Made by a program: the position numbers and the translations under genes. DNA of 64,000 nucleotides, from NCBI RefSeq assembly GCF_950295315.1, contig NC_080171.1:116555064-116619063 (forward strand). Direction: 5' to 3'. Below, one piece after another: positions 21,662 to 33,480 of this stretch; position 1 is the stretch's first letter, and every line of letters starts with the position of its first letter. This DNA comes from Erinaceus europaeus. Lineage: Eukaryota > Chordata > Mammalia > Eulipotyphla > Erinaceidae. A model generated the notes under the pieces. That model searched no databases, had not been told where the DNA came from, and saw only the letters and a list, made by a program, of their open reading frames with translations.

Positions 21662-22480
21662 CTTTTCTTTTGCTTCCAGGGTTATCATTGGGGCTCGGTG
21701 CCTGCACTATGAATCCACTGCTCCTGGAGGCCATTTTCCCATTTTGTTGCCCTTGTTGTTGTTATTGTTGTAGTTATTGCTGTTATTGTTGCTGGACAGG
21801 ACAGAGAGAAATCGAGAGCAGGAGAAGATGGAGAGGGGGAGAGAAAGATAGATATCTGCAGGCCTGCTTCACTGCTTGTGAGAAGCTGGGGTGTTGTTAA
21901 AAATTCGTAAGGCTCTTGCCGGGCCGGCTTGCTTCACAGGCGGGTAACAGAGACGCGGAGACAACGGCTGGGCAGGGAAGCTGTATTTCTTTATTCAGGA
22001 ACAACGATTCATAAACTAAGACAAACTAATCACCAAACAGAACTCTGCTGTCTCTTTGCGGCGGCACAAGCACTCTCCCTTACTCTCGAACTCAGGAATC
22101 GTCTCTTACTCTGGAACTCAGGAACCCGGGAACTCTGTCTCTCTGGCACTCTCTCTTACTCTGTAACCCTGAAACTCTCAAACTCAGGAACTCAGGAACT
22201 CTGGCTAACTCTGGCACTCTCGAACTCAGGAACCCTCTCCCTTCCTCTTGAACTCAGAAACTCTCCAACTCATGAACTCAGGAACCCTCCCTCAGGGTTC
22301 CTTGGGGCGGGGCCAAGCAGGCCTGCGAAATTAATTGGACTGATCCAATTCTCTTGGTTTGGGGAGGGCTAGAACAAACCAATGTAACGCATACGACACT
22401 GGGGGCTCGAACCAGGATCCTAACATTGCTCCTTGTCCTTTGCACCATGTGTGCTTAACATGCTGTGCTACTGACTGCCC
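21662..22480 (-). repeat. Long family A SINE split by a solo LTR
   Basis: 21662-21891 and 22399-22480 are the two halves of one reverse SINE (GGGTTATCATTGGGGCTCGG; GGGGGCTCGAACCAGGATCC). Confidence 0.88.
21892..22398 (-). mobile_element. Solo LTR of the 3.8-6.3 kb ERV family, expanded
   Basis: The minus strand starts TGTCGTATGCGTTACATTGG and ends TAACAACA. The 6-bp duplication CTGGGG lies at 21886-21891 and 22399-22404. At 507 bp it is about 180 bp longer than the ERV's LTRs because a region of CTCAGGAACTC-like repeats (about 22070-22290) has multiplied. Solo LTRs form by recombination between two LTRs. Confidence 0.9.
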
Positions 22481-22504
22481 CCCAGTCCCTAGCTTTTTTT
22501 TTTT

Positions 22505-22526
22505 AATATATATATATATATATATT

Positions 22527-22586
<60 letters not shown>
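22505..22586. repeat. (TA)n microsatellite
   Basis: Two TA runs separated by TTTTTTT. Confidence 0.95.
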
Positions 22587-22587
<1 letters not shown>

Positions 22588-23085
22588 TTCCTCCAGGGTT
22601 ATTGCTGGGCTCGGTGCCTGCACCATGAATCCACTGCTCCTGGAGGCCATTTTTCCCCCTTTTGTTGCCCTTGTTGTTGTAGCCTCATTGTGGTTATTAT
22701 TATTGCCATTGTTGATGTTGTTCGTTGTTGGATAGGACAGAGAGAAATGGAGAGAGGAGGGGAAGACAGAGAGGAGGAGAGAAAGACAGACACCTGCAGA
22801 CCTGCTTCACTGCCTGTGAAGCGACTCCCCTGCAGGTGGGGAGCCGGGGCTCGAACCGGGATCCTTACGCCTGTCCTTGCGCTTTGCGCCACCGCCCAAC
22901 CCCCCTCCCCCTTTCTTTTTGCCTCCAGGGTTAGACTGAGGCTCAGTACCTGCACTACGATTCCACTGCTCCTGGAGGCCATTTTTCCCATTTTGTTGCC
23001 CTTGTTGTTACGCTAATTGTAGTTGTTATTGTCATTGTTATTGTTGTGAGCTTAACCCGCTGCGCTACCGCCCAGGTCCCAGTCC
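22587..23085 (-). repeat. Two long family A SINEs, the second internally deleted
   Basis: 22592-22905 is nearly complete. 22918-23082 has the extension and the head but has lost its whole body (TTGTTATTGTTGTGAGCTTA junction). Confidence 0.85.
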
Positions 23086-23364
23086 CTAGCTTTTTAACAT
23101 GTGTGCTCAACCAGGTGCACTACCTGGCCTCCACCCCTAGCTTTGTTTTATTTTTTGTTTTTTTCACCCCTAGCTTTTTAAGCAAGAAGCAGGCTGGAGC
23201 TCTATGTGTTTGTGTTTGTGTTGGTGCAGTGCAGCAGAGCTGTTAGACTGTAACAGAACTGATTATTTATATGGAGAGAGGATGAGAGAGAGAGAGAGAG
23301 AGAAAGGGAATGACACAGAGGTATCAAAACTGTTCTCTATGTGTGTCTTTCTCTTTTATAATTT

Positions 23365-23555
23365 TTAGATCTTTATTGATTGGAGACAATCAGAAATTGA
23401 GAGAGTAGGGGGAGATAGAGAGGAACAGAGACACCTGCAGCCCTGCTTTACCACTTGCAAAGATTTCCCTCTGCAGGTGGGGACCGGGGACTCAAACCTG
23501 GGTCCTTGTGCACTGTAATGTGTGCGCTCATCCAGGTGTGCCCCTCGGCCCCCTG
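23365..23555 (-). repeat. SINE, family D
   Basis: TTTATTGATTGGAGACAATC to CAGGTGTGCCCCTCGGCCCC. Confidence 0.82.
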
Positions 23556-24262
23556 AAGCTATCCTCTGCCGTAGCAAACAGACTTGAACTGGGTGGCACA
23601 CATGGCAAAGCAGCCTGCTATCCAAGTGAGCGATTTCTCCAGCTCTGAACTGATGACCAAATGATTGCCAAAAGGCACTGTGGCCATGTTCAAGGACCCC
23701 AGGGCTCTCCTTGTTGGGTGGTTTACCTCCTCAGCCCCTGTGCATCCTGACTGGATATGCACTCACTCACCCTGCGACACACTGAGCAGCTGAGCTCCAC
23801 TCCTCGGACTCAACGGAGGCCAAGCCTTCTCCACCTTCTCATCTGGCTTCTGTTCATCGGAACAGCTGGAGAAATAACAACTCAAGTCCTCCCTAACTAT
23901 TTTTATGTGGCCATCTGCCTTCTAGACCATGCCTGGCAGGCAGCAACAGGCCCCAGGAATGTTGTAGCAGGTGACACAGGACAGCTGAGGGCATCCAGGG
24001 CTACCCATGCCCCTGGCTGTAGGGTTGCTGGACCTGTGATATGGAGTACCAAGAATAACGTTAATGTCGGTGGCGGGTCATAGCCTGGGGTGATTTGGGC
24101 TCTGTTCTTCCTAGAGCAAGGTGGAGGTCACATGCTGACGTCACTGCCATTAGAAACGTGTTCTCTGAGGAGATGCCCCCAGAGGAGACCCTGGGCTTCC
24201 TGCTTATAGTGAAACTTCTGCTGTCACTGTGATCCACGTGGATTGAAAGCTGAACTGCAGCT
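23556..24262. other. Unique sequence
   Basis: 0.7 kb, moderately GC-rich, including a CRE-like TGACGTCA (24137-24144). The open frame at 23757-24083 has no recognised homology. Confidence 0.4.
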
Positions 24263-24264
24263 AC

Positions 24265-24529
24265 AGGGAGGTCAGGCAGTGGCGCACTAGGTTAAGTGCA
24301 CATAGTAGGAAGTACAAGGATGCGCTTAAGGATCCTGGTTCAAATCCTGGGGTCCCCCCGTTCAGGGGTTGAGGTTGCTTTACAAGCAGTGAGGCAGGTG
24401 TATATCTTCTCTTTTCCTCCCTATCCCTCCCTTCCCTCTCAATTTCTCTCTGTCCTATCAAATAAAAAAAAAATTGCTGCTAAGAGCAATGGATTTATAG
24501 TGTAGGCACCAAGCCCAGCGATAAAGAAA

Positions 24530-24566
<37 letters not shown>

Positions 24567-24570
24567 GAGG
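24265..24570 (+). repeat. SINE, family A variant, with (GAAA)n end
   Basis: GGGAGGTCAGGCAGTGGCGC to GTAGGCACCAAGCCCAGCGA, then GAAA units to 24566. Confidence 0.82.
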
Positions 24571-24779
24571 GAAGGGAGGGAGAAATGGAGCTAAGCTACA
24601 CACAGGTGGGTTGTCTATCTACAAACCTTAGCCTGGCTCAAGTGGCAGGGTGGCCTCAGAGCTGAGGTAACAGGAAGGAATTTCTGCCTTCCAGCACACT
24701 GACAGATGGCAAGTGTTTATATATATATATACATTATTTTTATTATTAAAAATTAAATTAGAGACTAGATTTTTTTTCC

Positions 24780-25258
24780 ATTTTTAAAATATTTTATTTG
24801 GCAGAACAGAGAAAAATTGAGAGGGAAAGGGGGAGATAGTGAGGGAAAGAGAAAGAGACTCTTGCAACATTGCTTCACTATTCATGAAGTGTCCTCTCTA
24901 TAGGTGGGGACCAGGGCTTGAACCTGGGTCCTTGAGCATTGTAATGTGTTTACTCAATTGGGTGAGTATCCTACCTCCTCTCTCTTCCTTCCCTTCCCTT
25001 CCTTTCTCCTTCCTTCCTTCCTTCCTTCCTTCCTTCCTTCCTTCCTTCCTTCCTTCCTTCCTTTTTTCTTTTCTCTCCCCCCTTTCTTTCTTTCTACAGA
25101 GCCAGGTCACTTTTTCATTAAGAGCGAGCGAGCGAGCGAGAGAGAGGACAGCACCAACAGTTCCCTCAACGTCATAGCATCTCCTTTGTGAGGCCTGCTC
25201 TTGATCTGGACTGCACAGGTGGCTAGGCACACACCCTACCTGATGAGCTGTCTCTCCA
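24780..25258 (-). repeat. Family D-like SINEs with (CCTT)n
   Basis: First copy 24780-24985. A CCTT run at about 25008-25063 is the tail of a second, older copy to about 25258 (GAGCGAGCGAGCGAGAGA in its body). Confidence 0.65.
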
Positions 25259-25439
25259 GGCCTAGGCGCGTTTTCTTAAAACAATATACCTGTTTCCTAA
25301 AAAGAAGAGAAAAAAAATGAAAGAGGGCACGTTAGTGTCAGATTTAGAGTCCATATTTTGTAACTTGTCCTTTTCAAGAAGAAAAGGGAAAACCAGTGGG
25401 TCAGATACTTGAAGATGATATGCCGACTTTGTGACATCT

Positions 25440-25990
25440 TTCTGTTACAGAGCAAAAATCAAATCTCCATCCACTGCAAGCAAGCAAAAGATGTTTATTT
25501 ACGAATTGCAATCCGGGCCGGGTGGTGACTGATGTTAGTCTACCAAGCTCGACCCTCAACAAGGCTCAAACCACACAATTTATAGGATTCCAGAGTACAT
25601 TCTGGGTGGGGAATATGCAAAACTAGAATTCTGACACACACTCAATAGCATTTTACAGAAAACGCAGGATCCAATCATTTCAGACATTGTAATGCTCTAA
25701 GCAGCCTATAAGAATTGTCTAATTTCAAGCCTTTATGCAAAATAGGGTCATCACTCTTTCTCGTTGTCGGCTAAGACCACCGGCTATCAGCTCCCTCGAC
25801 CTTGAGCAAGTGGTTGGGTTTCAAGGACTTGGTTAGGCTAGCTATTCTCTTTAAGATACAGGAATTTTCCACTGCAAGCAGAAAAGCAACTATACTTATA
25901 ACTCATGCTTAGGATTTTTACTTAAAGCAATTCTAAAGTTACTGCTTCTAACACGTTATACTTACTTCCTAACTTTCCTAATCTTTCCTT
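25440..25990 (-). mobile_element. Probable LTR, third family
   Basis: About 550 bp that is neither SINE nor L1. TTTATTTACGAATTGCAATC near the left resembles an inverted polyadenylation region, CACACAATTTATAGG an inverted TATA context, and CTTACTTCCCAAACA a terminal CA/TG end. No partner LTR is seen. Confidence 0.4.
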
Positions 25991-26274
25991 CCTTACTAAG
26001 TGGCTTACTTCCCAAACATTTATCAGTGCCTGTTCTCTGCCCAACTCCATTCCAGATTCATGTTCTCTTCTGACCTGAGCAGGAATTTCTGGGTCTTGGG
26101 GTACAAGAAGAAATGTGTGAGGGATTCAGAAGGCCTGGGCTGGTATGGTGGCACTTTACATAAGGTGTTAGGCTCCCTCTTGCACAGGCTAAGCATGAAA
26201 ATGCTCATCTATATTTCTTATATAGTTGTCTTCAGGCTGTGGAAGTATTCTGTAATGTTAAAAAGATTTTAAAA

Positions 26275-26372
26275 TTAAGGGAGATAGCATAGTGGTTATG
26301 CAGTAAGGTCTGGGGGCCTGAGGCACTGAAGGTTCCAAGTTCAATTCCCACCAGTGCTAGAATCTAGAGGTG
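26275..26372 (+). repeat. tRNA-like SINE, family B
   Basis: GGGAGATAGCATAGTGGTTA, then GGTTCCAAGTTCAATTCCCA. Truncated 3'. Confidence 0.75.
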
Positions 26373-26394
26373 TTTTTTTTTTTTAATTCTTTAA

Positions 26395-26826
26395 ATTTTT
26401 TTTAACATTTATTTATTCCTGTTTGCTGTTCTTGTTGTTTATTGTTGTAGTTATTATTCTTTTTTTAAATTTATTTCTTTACTGGGGAATTAATGTTTTA
26501 CATTCAACAGTAAATACAATAGTTTGTACATGCATAACATTCCCCAGTTTCCCATTTAACAGTACTACCCCCACTATGTCATTTATCATCCTTCATGTGT
26601 AGTTATTATTCTTGTTGTTATTGATGTTGTCATTGTTGGATAGGACAGAGAGAAATGGAGAGAGGAGGGGAAGACAGAGAGGGGAAGAGAAAGATAGACA
26701 CCTGCAGACCTGCTTCACCGCCTGTGAAGCGAGTCCCCCTACAGGTGGGGCTCAAACCTGGATCCTTATGCAGGTCCCTGCACTTTGTGCCACCTGCGCT
26801 TAACCCGCTGTGCTACCGCCGGACTT
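26395..26826 (-). repeat. Family A SINE split by a short L1 insertion
   Basis: The SINE halves are 26395-26460 and 26601-26826. The insert at 26461-26600 is the last 140 bp of an L1 in reverse, bracketed by perfect TAGTTATTATTCTT copies (26447-26460 and 26601-26614). Confidence 0.88.
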
Positions 26827-26829
26827 CCT

Positions 26830-27040
26830 TTTTTAATTATTTATTAGGGAGATTAATAGATTACAGTTGACAGTAAATTACAGTAGTTGGTACATGTGTA
26901 ACATTTCTCAGTTTTCCACATAACACTCTAACCTGCCAAATGCATTTTAATATGATTGATTTATCATAATTAACAGAAAAATTTGGGATTGAACCTGGGA
27001 CTTCAAAACCTCATAACCATTATGCTATCTACTCCCCACC
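26830..27040 (-). repeat. L1 3' fragment, then family B remnant
   Basis: TTTATTAGGGAGATTAATAG to CACATAACACTCTAACC (L1), followed by AACCTGGGACTTCAAAACCT (SINE). Confidence 0.65.
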
Positions 27041-27124
27041 CTGGAACTGAGCTTTCTTTAATACAAGTGTCTTGGGATATGATTTTTTTGCCTTATTGAC
27101 AAGTGTAATTTTTTCTTTTTTCTT

Positions 27125-27468
27125 TTCTTTTTTGCCTCTAGGGTTATTGCTGTGGCTCAGTGCCTGCACCATGAATCCACTGCTCCTGGAGGCCATTTTT
27201 TTCCCTTTTGTTTTTTGTTACCATTGTTGTGGTTATTATTATCGTTGTTATTGATGTCATTGTTGTTGGATAGGACAGAGAGAAATGGAGAGAGGAGGGG
27301 AAGATAGAGAGGGGGAGAGAAAGACAGACACCTGCAGACCTGTTTCACTGCCTGTGAAGTGACTCCCTATGCAGGTGGGGAGCCAGGGGCTTGAACTGGG
27401 ATCCTTCAGTCAGTCCTTGCGCTTTGCGCCACATGCGCTTAACCCGCTGTGCTACTGTCCAACACCCG
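27125..27468 (-). repeat. SINE, long family A
   Basis: GCCTCTAGGGTTATTGCTGT to CTACTGTCCAACACCC. Confidence 0.9.
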
Positions 27469-27514
27469 TAATTTTTCTTTTAATGGAGATTGAATATACC
27501 ACAGTCTTCCTTTT

Positions 27515-27830
27515 TTTTTTTTCCCTAATTATTTTATTGGAGGCGGGGGTAATAGTTCACAGTACAGATGCTGACACGTGGGGACATTGTATCATCCCCT
27601 TGTGATAGGTGTCTGCAGGTCACTCTTATGCCCAACACAGGTCCTCCCTACCAGCAGGCACCAGAACTCCAGCATCCTCTCCACTTCCTCCCATCACCCC
27701 CTTCCCCAGAGTCCTTTGCTCTGGTCCAATGCACCCCACCCAGTTCAAGTTTCACTTTGTGTTTTCCCCTTCTGTCCTTGTTTTCTTAAGCTCCACCTAT
27801 AAATGAACATGATCCTCATTCTGATGAAAC
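27515..27830 (-). mobile_element. Probable L1 3' UTR, another subfamily
   Basis: CTAATTATTTTATTGGAGGC and CACAGGTCCTCCCTACCAGC; a T-rich start as in other reverse L1 tails here. Confidence 0.5.
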
Positions 27831-27989
27831 ATGTTTTTAGTAATTTTAAATTAAATTAATCAAAATTTAAATTTTAACAACAAAAAAAACCTGTCTTTGT
27901 TGATAAAAGGATTTTTTTTTGTTCCAAAAATAAGATCGAAGGAAACCCTGATAACTTAAAAAATGTTCCAGCGGGGGGGGGGGGGGCAG

Positions 27990-28185
27990 GCAGTAGTGTA
28001 GTGGGTTAAGTGTACATGTTCCAGTGCATAAGGACCTGGGTTCAAGCCTCTGCCCCCCAGCTGCAGGGGAAAGCTTCACAAGTGGTGAAGCAAGTTCGCT
28101 GGTGTCTCTTTGTCTCTTTCCCTCCTATCTCCCCTTTCCGCTCATTTTCTGGCCGTCTCTATCCAATAAATAAAGATAATAAAAA
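27990..28185 (+). repeat. SINE, family D
   Basis: A G run, then GCAGGCAGTAGTGTAGTGGG, tail CCAATAAATAAAGATAATAA. Confidence 0.87.
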
Positions 28186-28424
28186 ATTATAAGTGGTGCT
28201 GTGGCCTCCTTTGCAGAACTGGCTATGATGCCCACCAGGCCCCAACTTACAGCCTGACCTTGCCCCTGAACTGTCTGGAGCCTTCCTCTATGGGGTGTGA
28301 CCCCCACACTCAGCGACACCTCTCCCTTGATTCAGCTTCAAGGGAAGCTTTTATTGTTACCTGTTTCCTTTTCCTGTTCCACACTGGAAAAGACGGCAAG
28401 AGTCTTACAAAAGAGGTTAAGGGA

Positions 28425-28645
28425 GGGCCGGCTGGTAGTGCAGCAGGTTAAGAGCATATGGTGCAAAGCACAAGGACCGGCTCAAGGATGCTGGTTCGAG
28501 CCCTTGGCTCCCCACTTGCGGGGGGTGTTGGTGGGGTGGGGGTGGGGGTGGTGTCGTTTCAGAAGCGTTGAAACATGTCTGCAGGTGTCTCTCCCTCTCT
28601 CTGTCTTCTCCTCCTCTCTAGATTTCTCTCTGTCCTATCCAATGA

Positions 28646-28689
<44 letters not shown>

Positions 28690-28802
28690 AGGAAAGAAAG
28701 AAAGGAAGAAAGAAAAAGAAAAAATGGCCTCTAGGAGCAGTGGATTCGTAGTGCAGGCCCCCAGCCCCAGCGATAATCCTTGAGGCAAAAAAAAAAAAAA
28801 AA
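28425..28802 (+). repeat. SINE, long family A, with internal (GAAA)n
   Basis: GGGAGGGCCGGCTGGTAGTG head; the CAA-rich linker is replaced by GAAA units (28645-28710). Flanks AAGAGGTTAAGG at 28411 and 28803 form a target duplication. Confidence 0.9.
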
Positions 28803-29125
28803 AAGAGGTTAAGGAAGGTGTCACTGAAGAAAGGAAAGGAGCTGATGGCATTCAGGTTAGGACTGAAGGGGAATTGCAGGGAGGAGTGGTTGGGGGCGGG
28901 GGAGGGGGGCTTGCTGGATTGAACTGCCTAGAGACTGGTTACAGGGGGACCATACAGGTTACATGGGGGCTCTGACTGGGGAGGGATTTATGTTTCAGTA
29001 TTCAAGAGAGCAGATTAGAAGTTTTAGGGACTCAGATATTTGGCTTAAAACCCCACAAAGCTATCAATAGCAAAACTGTCTCCAAATAGATGGAATTAGT
29101 ATTATAGAGCAAATTATTTCATTTC
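28803..29125. other. Unique sequence
   Basis: G-rich runs, no gene. Confidence 0.4.
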
Positions 29126-29129
29126 TTCT

Positions 29130-29577
29130 TTTTTTTTTTTTTCCTCCAGGGTTATTACTGGGGCTCAGTGCCTGCACGGCAAATCCACTGCTCCTGGCGG
29201 CCATCTTTTCCCCATTATTTTGTTGTTTCTGCTGTTATTGTTGCTGCTGCTGTCATTGTTGGATAGGACAGAGAGAATTTGAGAGGGGAGGGAAAGACAG
29301 AGAGGGGAAGAGAGAGAGACACCTGCAGACCTGCTCCACTACCTGTGAAGCGACCCCCTGCAGGTGGGGAGCCAGGGCCTCAAACCCGGATCCCTGAGTG
29401 GGTCCTTGCTCTTTGCACTATGTGTGCTTAACCTGGATTACGACCTGCCCCTTTCCCCGATTTTGTATTTTATTTTTTACCAAAGCACTGCTCAGCTCTG
29501 GTTTATGGGGATCAAACCTGGGAATCTGGAGCCTCAGACATGAGTCTCTTTGGATAAGCACTGTGCTATTTCCCCAT
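29130..29577 (-). repeat. Long family A SINE followed by family B SINE
   Basis: A: 29130-29450 (GGGTTATTACTGGGGCTCAG). B: 29468-29575 (CAAAGCACTGCTCAGCTCTG). Confidence 0.85.
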
Positions 29578-29883
29578 AAAAGGAAGTCATTTCTGTAACT
29601 GGTCAAATCTAGAGGGCTGAGATTTAAGGATATTAGGGGGTGGGGCTGAGGGTAGGGGTAGGATGGAGTGCTTGAGAGAGTCTCTGCTGAGACTTTTGCT
29701 GAGCCCTGGGAACCATCTCCAGACTCAAACGCCCTCACCTGGATACCTTTTATCCTGCCCTGGTAAGGAGTCTTTTTAAAACAAAATACCTACAGGAGTG
29801 AGGTCCTGTGAGTCAGGTAGAGCAATAAGTCACATTCTTGAGGTCTAGCTACAGACCTGAGTTAGGCTTAAAAGGAATTACAT

Positions 29884-30168
29884 GGGGAGTCAGGCAGTAG
29901 TGCAGTGGGTTAAGCGCCCGTGGCGCAAAGTGCAAGGACCAGCATGAGGATCCCGGTTCGAGCCCCCAGCTCCCTACCTGCAGGGGAGTCGCTTCACAGG
30001 CGGTGAAACAGGTCTTCAGGTGTCTATCTTTCTTTTTCCCTCTCTGTCTTCTCCTCCTCTCTCCATTTTTCTCTGTCCTATTTAACAACAATGACAACAA
30101 TAATTACAATAATAAAAAACATGAGCAACAAAAGGAAAAATAAATAAATAAAAATTTAAAAAATAATA
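29884..30168 (+). repeat. SINE, family A
   Basis: Flanked by AAAAGGAATTA(C/T)ATG (29872-29884 region and 30171-30185). Confidence 0.92.
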
Positions 30169-30224
30169 AAAAAGGAATTATATGAAATTGTACCCCTATT
30201 ATACTATGGTCTTGTCAATACTTC

Positions 30225-30488
30225 TATTTTTATATATATATTTATTTATTTTCCCTTTTGTTGCCCTTTTTTTGTGTTGTTGTTGTTATTGATGTCGTCA
30301 TTGTTAGATAGGACAGAGAGAAATGGAGAGAGAAGGGGAAGACAGAGGGGGAGAGAAAGATGGACACCTGCAGACCTGCTTCACTGCCTGTGAAGTGACT
30401 CCCCTGCAGGTGGGGAGCCGGGGGCTCAAACTGGGCTTCTTAAGCTGGTCCTTGCGCTTTGCGCCACGTGTGCTACGGCCCGACTCCC
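30225..30488 (-). repeat. SINE, family A, short head deletion
   Basis: GCGCCACGTGTGCTACGGCC lacks the CTTAACCCGCTG part of the A-box region. Confidence 0.87.
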
Positions 30489-30564
30489 ATTTTTTAAATA
30501 AATAAATAAAGGAATCCCATTGTAATGGTCTTTTCCCCATCCCATTCCTAGGAATCATGGACCC

Positions 30565-30775
30565 ACTCCTCACCTGCAGGGGGGTTGCCTTGTAAGCGGT
30601 GAAACAGGTCTGCAGGAATCTCTCTTTCCCTCCTCCTGTCTTCCCCTCCCCTCTCAATTTTTCTATGTCTTATCCAATAAAGTGACAAAATGACCACCAG
30701 GAGGAGTGGATTCATAGTGCTGGCACTGAGCCCCAGTGATAACCCTGGAGGCCAAAAAGAAAAAAGTGCAAGTAC
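30565..30775 (+). repeat. SINE, long family A, 5'-truncated
   Basis: Starts at CTCCTCACCTGCAGGGGGGT and retains the 3' extension TGACCACCAGGAGGAGTGGA. Confidence 0.82.
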
Positions 30776-31029
30776 TTTTTAGGAAAAACCACCAGTCAAG
30801 TACCCCCCCCCCCCAAGGCTGGTTAGCTGAGGTGCTCTGGGACCTGTCATCTCTGTCCAGGTGTTGACCAAGAACCACAGCAGCACAATGACAAGGTGGC
30901 TGGAGGCTGCTCATGCCCTGTGGCCTGACAGTAGAGGGATGAATGTTCCCCACTGTGGTCTGGCCAGGAAGGACCTGCTGCCCAATGATGGTGGCCAGGA
31001 GGGGTCACAAGGGGCAGTGAAGATGTAAT

Positions 31030-31312
31030 TTGAGGAGGCCAGGCTATGGCACACCCACTTAAGCGTACATAGCACCAAGCACAAGGCCCCACGCAAGGAT
31101 CCGGGTTTGAGCCCCCGGGATCCCCACCTGCAGGTGGGTCACTTCACAAGTGGCAAGTAGGTCTGTCTATCTTTCTCTCTTCCTCTCTATCTTCCCTCGT
31201 CTTTCAATTTCTCTCTGTTCTATCCAATAAAATGGAAAAAAGTGGCCTCCAGGAGCAATGGATTTATAGTGTTAGGCAAAGCGCCCCGGTGATAACACTG
31301 GAGGCGAAAAAA
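31030..31312 (+). repeat. SINE, long family A variant
   Basis: GAGGCCAGGCTATGGCACAC to CCCGGTGATAACACTGGAGG, flanked by GAAGATGTAATTTGA copies (31018 and 31317), a target duplication. Confidence 0.92.
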
Positions 31313-31768
31313 AAAAGAAGATGTAATTTGACCTTCACAGACTGACCCCCTCAAAGGTTACAGTCAGTGAGCATCTTGGGGTCAAGGTCTGTCATCTGGT
31401 GCCTTGGCACATTAACTTCCAGGACATCCGTAGAGGTGGGGGAGAACACACAGGAATGGAGCTTTGAGATGAAACATTTGGGGCCTGATATTGACTTGCT
31501 TTGAAGAGTTTGGGGGCAGTGATATAGCTGGAGGGGTGTCTTCAGCAGGTTTTGACCCTTGTTCCCTCTGTGAAGGTTCGGGACAGTGTCACCCTGCATC
31601 TGTGCTTGTCTCTGGGTGCTAGAATAGTAAGAGTGCTCTAGGAACCTAGGAGGTGAGGCTGGGGATACAGTGTTGCACTCTTAAGCACTGAGTCCTAAAT
31701 CCAATCCCTGGCATTGTATGAGTAAGGCTCTAATCCCCCCCCCCACCAAAATAAATAACATCTCATGT
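31313..31768. other. Mostly unique sequence
   Basis: An old SINE-like stretch lies at 31655-31750 (GGTGAGGCTGGGGATACAGT). No gene. Confidence 0.4.
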
Positions 31769-31769
31769 A

Positions 31770-31980
31770 GGGGGCAGATGGTGGTGTACCTGGTTAAGTG
31801 CACACGTTACAGTGTATAAGGTCCTGGGTTCAAGCCCCTGGTCCCCACCCCCTGGCAGGGGGAGATTCATGAGTGGGGAAGTAGGGCTGCAGGGGTCTGT
31901 CTCTCCCCCCTTCCCTCTCAATTTCTGGCTGTCTCTATTCATTAAATAAAGATAATAAAATAAATAAATAAATAAAAACA
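31770..31980 (+). repeat. SINE, family D
   Basis: GGGGGCAGATGGTGGTGTAC to AAATAAAGATAATAAAATAA. Confidence 0.88.
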
Positions 31981-32059
31981 TCTAAAAAATGTTAAGAGCT
32001 CCTAAACCTTCAAGGTGACTCAGCTATTGCTCTTCTGAAGGTGGTTCCAACTCCTTCTA

Positions 32060-32436
32060 CTATTATTTTTTTTAATTATATATTTATAACGACAGAGAGA
32101 AAGATACACACAGAGAGCAACCAGAGCACTGCTCAGCTCTGGGGGATTGAACCTGGGACTTTGGAGCCTCAGGCATGAGAGTCTTACAGAACCATTATGC
32201 TGTCTCCCCAGCCCTTATTATCATTTTATTTTAAAAATATATTTATTCACTGTTGGATAGAGACAGAAATTGAGAGGGGAGGGAGACAGAGAAAAAGAGA
32301 GACAGAGAGACACCTTCAGCCCTGCTTCACCACTCGTGAAGCTTTCCCCCTGCAGGTGGGGACCAGGGGCTTGAACCTGGGTCCTTGCGCACTGGAATGT
32401 GTGAGCTTGACCAGGTGAGCCACCACTGGGTCCCTC
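32060..32436 (-). repeat. Family B SINE followed by family D SINE
   Basis: B: 32085-32212 (CAGAGCACTGCTCAGCTCTG). D: 32235-32436 (TTGGATAGAGACAGAAATTG to CACCACTGGGTCCC). Confidence 0.85.
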
Positions 32437-32455
32437 CTTTGTGAAACTAAGTAGC

Positions 32456-32732
32456 GGGAGTCAGGTGGTAGAGCAGTGGGTTAAGCGCAGGTGGCGTAAG
32501 GATCCTGGTTCGAGCCCCCGGCTCTCCACCTGCAGGGGTGTTGCTTCACAGACGGTGAAGCAGGTCTGTAGATCTTTATCTTTCTCTCCCCCTCTCTGTC
32601 TTCCCCTTCTCTCTCCATTCCTCTCTGTCCTATCCAACAACGACGACATCAATCACAGCAACAATAATAACTACAACAATAAAAAACAAAGGCAACAAAA
32701 GGGAATATATATATATATATATATATATATGG
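32456..32732 (+). repeat. SINE, family A, with (TA)n tail
   Basis: GGGAGTCAGGTGGTAGAGCA; the tail is a TA run at 32706-32730. Flanks GAAACTAAGTA on both sides (32442 and 32732) form a target duplication. Confidence 0.92.
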
Positions 32733-33480
32733 AAACTAAGTAACCAGAAGCAGGAATCCCAGAGGAGAAAGGTGGCCAGAAGGTGAGTAGATGCAGCCAC
32801 ATGTCCCTTCCCATATACTTTGTGAATAGCAGAAGAGTGGGAGCAGGAGCCCCCCCCCCCAGTGGGAACAGCTTCCCTTCCCCGTGGAGCAGGTCATCAT
32901 CTGTCATCCAGTTTCTTGGAGAAAGGCCACAGAAAGAGGCATTGCTGTGTCTCCAACTGGACCAGCACAGGCCATGGGTCTGTCTGTGAAAAAGGCCACC
33001 CGAGGCTGGCTGTACCCACCTCATGTCTCAGCCATACTGTGTGAGGATAAAGAGAACTTTCCCTTGAGAGAATGGACCCCAGCTTTAGGCACCTTGTGTC
33101 AAGTAGCCTCCAGCAGTGTCATGGAAGTGGGGCCCCAAAGCAGCACACACCTCACACAGGACAGAAGTGTGGTGAGCTGAGGAGAGCCGCCAGGGGCCCA
33201 AGGTTGCTCTGTTTATGTGTGTAAAGCCTGTGCTAAGAAAACCTGTCTGGAAATGGAGTTCTGGGGCCACCTCGTTTTGTTGTTGTTATTCTCAGATGAA
33301 GAGAGAGACTGGCAGCAGGGGAGGCCGTCCACGGTAAAGTGACTGAAACCAGAGTTCTTTTTGGCCACGAGGTAACGGCTGTGAGAATATTTCACTGAAC
33401 ACTCTCAGCGTATGTCAGGGCTAGATTCTGTCCCTCCCCTGCAGGACTGCCTCAACTCTAGTCTTTGCCAGGACGTGGGG
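32733..33480. other. Unique sequence
   Basis: 0.75 kb, repeat-free. Open frames in it have no recognised homology. Confidence 0.45.

Noticed and set aside
23757..24083. 108-codon ORF in unique sequence
   Set aside because: No homology, domain, or splice or promoter context recognised.
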